Below are positions 6,732 to 10,376 of a stretch of 10,376 nt of DNA, in pieces. The notes under the pieces were generated by a model that was not told the DNA's origin, made no database searches, and worked only from the letters and a program-made list of their open reading frames with translations. Each line of letters opens with the position of its first letter. Within the stretch, counting starts at the first letter, position 1. Position numbers and translations under genes: made by a program. Source of the stretch: Actinomycetes bacterium (GTDB lineage Bacteria > Actinomycetota > Acidimicrobiia > Acidimicrobiales > UBA8190); the NCBI GenBank assembly GCA_021798135.1, contig JAJZYI010000107.1, forward strand, positions 1 through 10,376. Direction: 5' to 3'.

Positions 6732-8657
6732 ATGACGCAGCACGACGGAGCGGTGGGCAGGCAGGCGACCGCCGGGACGGGGCCCCTCGCCGCGGCGTCC
6801 CCGGTGACCGGCACGGTCAGCTCGGTGACGGTCGAGCCCGGGTCGACGGTGGTGGCCGGCGACCACGTGGCCGCGGTGGAGTCCATGAAGATGGAGTACC
6901 CGGTGACCGCCCCGGCCGGCGGGCGCGTCGCCGCCGTCGTCGCCGGGCCCGGCGACGCGGTGGCGGCCGGTGACCCGGTGCTGACCCTGGACCCGGCCCC
7001 GGTGACCACGGGCGACGGGGGAGGGGCGGCGGACCTCCCGGGCATGGCGGGGCCCACGACGGCCGCGGCGGTCCCGGCGGCAGCGGCAGGCGGGGAGCGG
7101 GCGGACCGCCCCGAGCTGGTCGAGCTGCTCGCCAGGCGGGCGCTGCTCGACGACGCGGCGCGGCCCGAGGCCATCGCCCGGCACCGGGCCGTCGGGCACC
7201 GCAGCGCCCGCGAGAACGTCGAGGACCTGCTCGACCCGGGGAGCTTCGAGGAGTACGGCGGGTTCGCCATCGCCGCCCAGCGGGGCCGCCGCAGCGTCGA
7301 CGAGCTCCGCAGGGCCACCCCCGCCGACGGGCTCGTCGCCGGGTTCGGCCGGGTGAACGGCGACCGCTTCCCCGACGCGGCCGACTGCGCCGTGCTCGCG
7401 TACGACTACACGGTGCTCGCCGGCACCCAGGGCCAGATCAACCACCGCAAGAAGGACCGGCTGCTGGAGCTGGTGGCGCGGACGAGGGTGCCGCTGGTCC
7501 TGTTCGCCGAGGGTGGCGGCGGCCGGCCGGGCGACACCGACACCAGCGCGGTCACCGGCCTCGACACCATGGCCTTCGCCCTCTTCGCCCGCCTGAGCGG
7601 CCTCGTCCCGCTCGTGGGCATCGCCGCCGGCCGGTGCTTCGCGGGCAACGCCGCGCTGCTCGGCTGCTGCGACGTGGTGATCGCCACGGCCGACGCCAGC
7701 ATCGGCATGGGCGGTCCGGCCATGATCGAGGGCGGCGGTCTCGGCGTGGTGGCCCCCGAGGACGTCGGGCCCCTGGCCGTGCAGGTGGCCAACGGCGTCG
7801 TGGACGTGGCGGTGGCGGACGAGGCGGAGGCGGTGGCGGTGGCGCGCCGCTACCTCGGGTACTTCCAGGGCACCGAGCGGTCGTGGGCGTGCGCCGACCA
7901 GCTGCGCCTGCGCGACGTGCTGCCGGAGCGCCGGGTCGAGGTGCACGACGTCCGGCGTGTCGTCTCGCTCGTCGCGGACGAGGGGTCCGTGCTGGAGCTC
8001 CGACCACGCTACGCCCCAGGCATGGTGACGGCCCTGGCGAGGGTGGAGGGCCGGCCGGTGGGGGTGCTGGCCAACAACCCCATGCACCTGTCCGGCGCCA
8101 TCGACGCTCCGGGCGCGTCCAAGGCAGCCCGGTTCATCGCCCTGTGCGACACCTTCGACCTGCCGATCGTGTCGCTGGTCGACACCCCCGGCTTCATGGT
8201 CGGCCCGGAGGCCGAGGCGGTCGGCCTGGTCCGCCAGGCCAGCCGGATGTTCGTGGCCGGCGCACGCGCGACGGTGCCGTGGTGCTGCGTGGTGCTGCGC
8301 AAGGCCTACGGCCTGGGTGCGCAGGCGATGGCGGGAGGCAGCCTGCACGTGCCGCTGCGGACGGTGGCGTGGCCGGGCGGCGAGCTCGGTGGCATGGGCC
8401 TGGAGGGCGCCGTCCGCCTCGGCTTCCGACGCGAGCTCGACGCGGTGGCCGACCCGGACGAGCGGCAGGCCCTGTTCGACCGGCTGGTGGCCGCCGCCTA
8501 CGAGCGGGGCAAGGCTCTGGAGGTGGCGTCGGTGTTCGAGATCGACGACGTGGTCGACCCCGCCGACACCCGCAGGGTGGTCGTGGACGTGCTGCGGGCC
8601 GCGGCCCCGCCGGGCCGGCGTGCCGTCCGGCCGGGGCCCGGGCTCGGCACCTGGTGA
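6732..8657 (+). CDS. BCCP-carboxyltransferase fusion, biotin-dependent acyl-CoA carboxylase subunit
   Basis: Predicted 641-residue cytosolic protein. Residues about 18-88 form a biotinyl/lipoyl domain with the biotin-acceptor motif ESMKMEYPV (biotinylated Lys = K53) and the second-half motif APAGGRVAAVVAGPGDAVAAGD. An Ala/Gly/Pro-rich linker (about 89-122) leads to a carboxyltransferase of the AccD/PccB/MccB class. There FAEGGGGRPGDTD and GRCFAGNAALLGCCD lie in the N-terminal half and DTPGFMVGPEAE plus RKAYGLGAQAM in the C-terminal half, the segments that bind CoA and form oxyanion holes. It should move CO2 from carboxybiotin to an acyl-CoA. No biotin carboxylase domain is present, so that subunit must be encoded elsewhere. 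Substrate chain length cannot be told from sequence; YGLGAQAM differs from the YGGAY of PccB. The ATG at 6732 has a leaderless-type promoter. It ends 22 nt from the convergent dehydrogenase. Confidence 0.9.
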   Translation: MTQHDGAVGRQATAGTGPLAAASPVTGTVSSVTVEPGSTVVAGDHVAAVESMKMEYPVTAPAGGRVAAVVAGPGDAVAAGDPVLTLDPAPVTTGDGGGAADLPGMAGPTTAAAVPAAAAGGERADRPELVELLARRALLDDAARPEAIARHRAVGHRSARENVEDLLDPGSFEEYGGFAIAAQRGRRSVDELRRATPADGLVAGFGRVNGDRFPDAADCAVLAYDYTVLAGTQGQINHRKKDRLLELVARTRVPLVLFAEGGGGRPGDTDTSAVTGLDTMAFALFARLSGLVPLVGIAAGRCFAGNAALLGCCDVVIATADASIGMGGPAMIEGGGLGVVAPEDVGPLAVQVANGVVDVAVADEAEAVAVARRYLGYFQGTERSWACADQLRLRDVLPERRVEVHDVRRVVSLVADEGSVLELRPRYAPGMVTALARVEGRPVGVLANNPMHLSGAIDAPGASKAARFIALCDTFDLPIVSLVDTPGFMVGPEAEAVGLVRQASRMFVAGARATVPWCCVVLRKAYGLGAQAMAGGSLHVPLRTVAWPGGELGGMGLEGAVRLGFRRELDAVADPDERQALFDRLVAAAYERGKALEVASVFEIDDVVDPADTRRVVVDVLRAAAPPGRRAVRPGPGLGTW

Positions 8658-8682
8658 CCCCGGTGACCCCGGGTCGGGGTCA
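8655..8682. terminator. Bidirectional hairpin between convergent genes
   Basis: TGACCCC (8664-8670), loop GGGTC, GGGGTCA (8676-8682): a perfect 7-bp stem in the 22 nt separating the carboxylase stop (8655-8657) from the stop of the opposing gene (8680-8682), which lies inside the stem. The nonamer TGACCCCGG is also duplicated directly (8655-8663 and 8664-8672), the first copy including the carboxylase stop. It likely terminates both transcripts; no T tract. Confidence 0.5.
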
Positions 8683-9540
8683 GCCCGCCGGGTGGCGCAC
8701 CAGCTCGACCACGGCGGCGACGTCGTCGCCCGGGGCCGACCGCCGGCCCGCCTCGCGGTAGCGCTCGGCGACCACGGCTGCGATCGGCAGCGCCACCCCG
8801 GACTCCCGGGCGAGGGCGACCGCGAGCTCCACGTCCTTGGCACCGAGGTCGGGGGCGAACCACCCCGGGTGCTCGCCGGCGAGGAGGTTGTCGAGCCGGT
8901 TGGCGAGCGCCGGGGGCACGAGCGGCGACGTCCGGAGGAACCCCTGCAGGACCTGGGGGTCGGCGCCGGCCGCCTCGGCCATGCCGAGGGCCTCGGCGAC
9001 GACGGCGAGCTCGCCGAGCAGCAGGTAGTTGGCCATGACCTTCATGGTGGTGGCCGAGCCGGCGTCGTCGCCGCAGAAGCGGTGGCTGGCCGACAGGTCG
9101 CTCCACAGCCCGGCCAGGCGCTCGACGGTGCGCGGGGGGCCGCCCAGCAGCAGGACGGCTGCGCCGTCCTCGACGGCGTGCGGCGCGCCGAGGATGGGCG
9201 CGGCCACGAACCGGTCCGGCCCGACCTCGGCCGCCACGTCCCGGCTGGTGCGCGGCGCCACCGTGCTGGTGTCGACCAGCACGTGGCCGTCCGCGAGGCT
9301 CGCGGCGACGTGCTCGCGCACCGTCGCCAGCACCGCCGGGTCGTCCGCCAGCGACAGGATCGTCACCTCGGCCGCCTGGACCGCGGAGCCGGCGTCGGCC
9401 GCCGCCGTCGCGCCCGCCGCCACCGCCGCCGCCGTCCGCTCGGGCGTCCGGTTCCAGACGGTCACCTGGTGACCCTGCTCCACGAGCCGGCGTGCGACCG
9501 CCGTCCCCATCCGTCCCGTGCCGAGCACGCTCACGCGCAT
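8680..9540 (-). CDS. NAD(P)-binding beta-hydroxyacid dehydrogenase (3-hydroxyisobutyrate dehydrogenase-like)
   Basis: Predicted 286-residue cytosolic oxidoreductase, normal family length. The N-terminal Rossmann fold has VLGTGRMG (5-12). The N30-R31-T32 after the second strand indicates NADP(H), as in glyoxylate/succinic-semialdehyde reductase-type members. The substrate motif LVDTSTVAP (88-96) replaces the common DxSS/T.  Catalytic Lys is K167 (in TTMKVMANYLL); the usual K-x-x-N-N becomes K-V-M-A-N, so the first Asn is Ala while N171 is kept. The C-terminal helical domain carries APDLGAKDVELAVALARESG. Imine reductases replace the Lys, so this is more likely a hydroxyacid dehydrogenase or semialdehyde reductase. 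Exact substrate unknown. The ATG at 9540 has a good ribosome-binding site. It is divergent from the PaaX-like gene, which may regulate it. Confidence 0.88.
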   Translation of the reverse strand: MRVSVLGTGRMGTAVARRLVEQGHQVTVWNRTPERTAAAVAAGATAAADAGSAVQAAEVTILSLADDPAVLATVREHVAASLADGHVLVDTSTVAPRTSRDVAAEVGPDRFVAAPILGAPHAVEDGAAVLLLGGPPRTVERLAGLWSDLSASHRFCGDDAGSATTMKVMANYLLLGELAVVAEALGMAEAAGADPQVLQGFLRTSPLVPPALANRLDNLLAGEHPGWFAPDLGAKDVELAVALARESGVALPIAAVVAERYREAGRRSAPGDDVAAVVELVRHPAG

Positions 9541-9548
9541 GGTGGTGT

Positions 9549-9556
9549 CCCTCCTC
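9549..9556 (-). promoter_or_regulatory. Ribosome-binding site (GAGGAGGG) of the dehydrogenase
   Basis: On the minus strand GAGGAGGG lies 8 nt upstream of the ATG at 9540, fixing that start. Confidence 0.75.
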
Positions 9557-9575
9557 GTCCCGGGGTGCCAGAGGT

Positions 9576-9607
9576 CCGGGCGGTGCCGGCCCCCCGGTGC
9601 CGCCCGG
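9576..9607 (-). other. Strong 14-bp hairpin in the predicted 5' leader of the dehydrogenase mRNA
   Basis: The arms 9576-9589 and 9594-9607 pair over 14 positions (8 bp, two positions that are G-U wobbles in RNA, 4 bp), with a 4-nt loop. If the minus-strand promoter at 9640-9645 is used, the hairpin lies in the leader, about 20 nt before the ribosome-binding site. It could modulate translation or stability, or be a DNA operator. Confidence 0.45.
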
Positions 9608-9639
9608 CGATGCCTGGGCGCCGCGGCCCCGCAGTTCGC

Positions 9640-9645
9640 ACCCTA
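9640..9645 (-). promoter_or_regulatory. Putative -10 box (TAGGGT) for the dehydrogenase
   Basis: Minus-strand TAGGGT, identical to the box in front of the carboxylase gene. Transcription would begin near 9633 and give a 5' leader of about 93 nt containing the 14-bp hairpin and the ribosome-binding site. No convincing -35 box. Confidence 0.45.
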
Positions 9646-9670
9646 CCGGTGCCGCGCCGCAGGCGACGGT

Positions 9671-9686
9671 GCACCCGGGCGGGTGC
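9671..9686. promoter_or_regulatory. Candidate operator (GCACCC-4-GGGTGC) between divergent promoters
   Basis: GCACCC (9671-9676), GGGC, GGGTGC (9681-9686) is a perfect 6-bp dyad located between the minus-strand -10 box at 9640-9645 and the plus-strand box at 9719-9724. The place suits a repressor acting on both promoters; the PaaX-like protein encoded next door is the obvious candidate. Confidence 0.35.
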
Positions 9687-9718
9687 TGCGCCGCCGGTGG
9701 TGCCGCCGGTCCTGGCTC

Positions 9719-9724
9719 TATGGT
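9719..9724 (+). promoter_or_regulatory. Putative -10 box (TATGGT) of the PaaX-like gene, leaderless
   Basis: TATGGT ends 6 nt before the ATG at 9731, so the transcript would start at or beside the start codon. No Shine-Dalgarno sequence. A direct repeat GCCGCCGGT (9690-9698 and 9702-9710) lies just upstream, in the -35 region. Confidence 0.55.
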
Positions 9725-9730
9725 CGCGGG

Positions 9731-10376
9731 ATGACCCCGCCGACCCGCTCGCCCGGACCGTCGCGGCCGGGCACCGCTGTGGCGCGCCCGGAGGCCGGCC
9801 GACGGCCCGAGGAGCGCGGCGGGGCCGGGGCCCGGCCGGTGACGGCACGATCGGTCATCGCCAGCATCCTGCTGCCGCTGGACCGTCCCGAGCTGCCGGC
9901 TCGCTCGCTCGTCCGGTGCTGCGACCTGTTCGGGATCGCCGAGGGCACGGCCAGGGTGGCGCTCAGCCGCATGGCGGCCCGCCACGAGCTCGAACACGTC
10001 GACGGCGCCTACCGCCTGACCGGCCCCATGCTGGAGCGCCAGGCCCGACAGCGCGAGGGCCGTGACCCGCAGCTGCGTCCCTGGGACGGATCCTGGCTCG
10101 TCGCCGTGGTGGTGGCGGAGCGGCGCGGTGCCGGCGACCGTGCCGCGCTGCGGCGGAACCTGCGCCACCAGCGGCTGGCGGAGCTGCGCGAGGGCGTGTG
10201 GGTCCGGCCGGACAACGTCGACGTGGCCCAGGCGGCGCCGTCGGGACCCCCCGGCATGGCGGCCGAGGTGTCGGCCCAGAGGCGGGCGGCCGAGGTGTCG
10301 GCCCAGAGGCGGGCGGCCGAGGTGTCGGCCCAGAGGCGGGCGGCCGAGGTGTCGGCCCAGTGGCGGGTGGCCGGGC
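9731..10376 (+). CDS. PaaX-family transcriptional regulator, 3' end beyond the window
   Basis: 215 residues are visible with no stop before the window edge. After a Pro/Arg/Gly-rich leader (1-37), residues about 38-98 match the PaaX winged helix: TARSVIASILLPL, then LVRCCDLFGIAEGTARVALSRMAAR and YRLTGPMLER. Residues about 118-163 match the middle (Cas2-like) domain: WDGSWLVAVVVAERRGAGDRAALRRNLRHQRLAELREGVWVRPDN. PaaX proteins are repressors, classically of phenylacetate catabolism and released by phenylacetyl-CoA; relatives answer to other ligands. From residue 177 the protein enters four tandem copies of AAEVSAQRR, the last altered, in the place where the middle domain normally continues. 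The ATG at 9731 is supported by a leaderless-type promoter; a GTG at 9839 (residue 37) would remove the atypical leader. It is divergent from the dehydrogenase it may regulate. Confidence 0.82.
   Translation, partial: MTPPTRSPGPSRPGTAVARPEAGRRPEERGGAGARPVTARSVIASILLPLDRPELPARSLVRCCDLFGIAEGTARVALSRMAARHELEHVDGAYRLTGPMLERQARQREGRDPQLRPWDGSWLVAVVVAERRGAGDRAALRRNLRHQRLAELREGVWVRPDNVDVAQAAPSGPPGMAAEVSAQRRAAEVSAQRRAAEVSAQRRAAEVSAQWRVAG
10259..10376 (+). repeat. 27-bp coding minisatellite in the PaaX-like gene
   Basis: Three exact 27-nt units (10259-10285, 10286-10312, 10313-10339) encode AAEVSAQRR. A fourth (10340-10366) differs by one base (AGG to TGG, Arg to Trp), and a degenerate fifth begins VAG at the window edge. 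The unit is a multiple of three, so copy-number change would keep the frame. The third-copy identity suggests recent expansion, and the array may continue past the window. Confidence 0.92.

Noticed and set aside
6516..8843. Long minus-strand frame opposite the BCCP-carboxyltransferase gene
   Set aside because: His/Arg/Gly-rich shadow; the plus-strand frame has the biotin site and all carboxyltransferase motifs.
1..10376. tRNA, rRNA, insertion sequence or prophage signals
   Set aside because: No cloverleaf, conserved rRNA segment, transposase, integrase or terminal inverted repeat was recognised.

Overview
GC-rich (roughly 75% by eye) bacterial DNA with strong third-position G/C bias, almost certainly a high-GC actinobacterium. 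The gene set fits class Acidimicrobiia or a close relative: an NDMA-type alcohol dehydrogenase, a PaaX-like regulator, a YfhO-type membrane protein, and several genes whose TAnnnT box lies 6-8 nt before the start codon, as in leaderless transcripts. The lineage is inferred, not proven. No rRNA, tRNA, CRISPR array, insertion sequence or phage gene was seen.

Layout. (1) 86-1090 (+): STAS-like/HATPase protein of the anti-sigma or antagonist type. (2) 1091-1244: intergenic, with a perfect 15-bp inverted repeat. (3) 1245-4097 (+): large YfhO-like membrane protein. (4) 4098-4417: intergenic, with a 40-bp tandem repeat and a promoter. (5) 4418-5527 (+): zinc alcohol dehydrogenase of the NDMA/mycofactocin-associated class. 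(6) 5528-5739: gap between convergent genes, with a hairpin, a heptamer repeat and a 23-bp duplication. (7) 5740-6519 (-): crotonase-fold protein. (8) 6732-8657 (+): one chain carrying a biotin-carrier domain followed by an acyl-CoA carboxyltransferase, with no biotin carboxylase domain. (9) 8680-9540 (-): 3-hydroxyisobutyrate dehydrogenase-like enzyme, convergent with (8) across 22 nt that hold a short hairpin. (10) 9541-9730: divergent regulatory region. (11) 9731-end (+): PaaX-family regulator, cut by the window edge, with four copies of a 9-codon tandem repeat.

How the genes may work together. Genes 5, 7, 8, 9 and 11 would suit peripheral acyl-CoA or alcohol catabolism: alcohol oxidation, hydration or isomerisation of an enoyl-CoA, acyl-CoA carboxylation, hydroxyacid oxidation, and a PaaX-type (acyl-CoA responsive) repressor. 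They are mostly single-gene units in alternating orientation rather than one operon, so a shared pathway is a hypothesis. The best-supported regulatory guess is that the PaaX-like protein controls itself and the divergent dehydrogenase. I found no clear new multi-gene defence or mobile system. The most notable items are the BCCP-CT fusion, the crotonase lacking one catalytic Glu, the coding minisatellite in the PaaX gene, and the intergenic hairpins and repeats.
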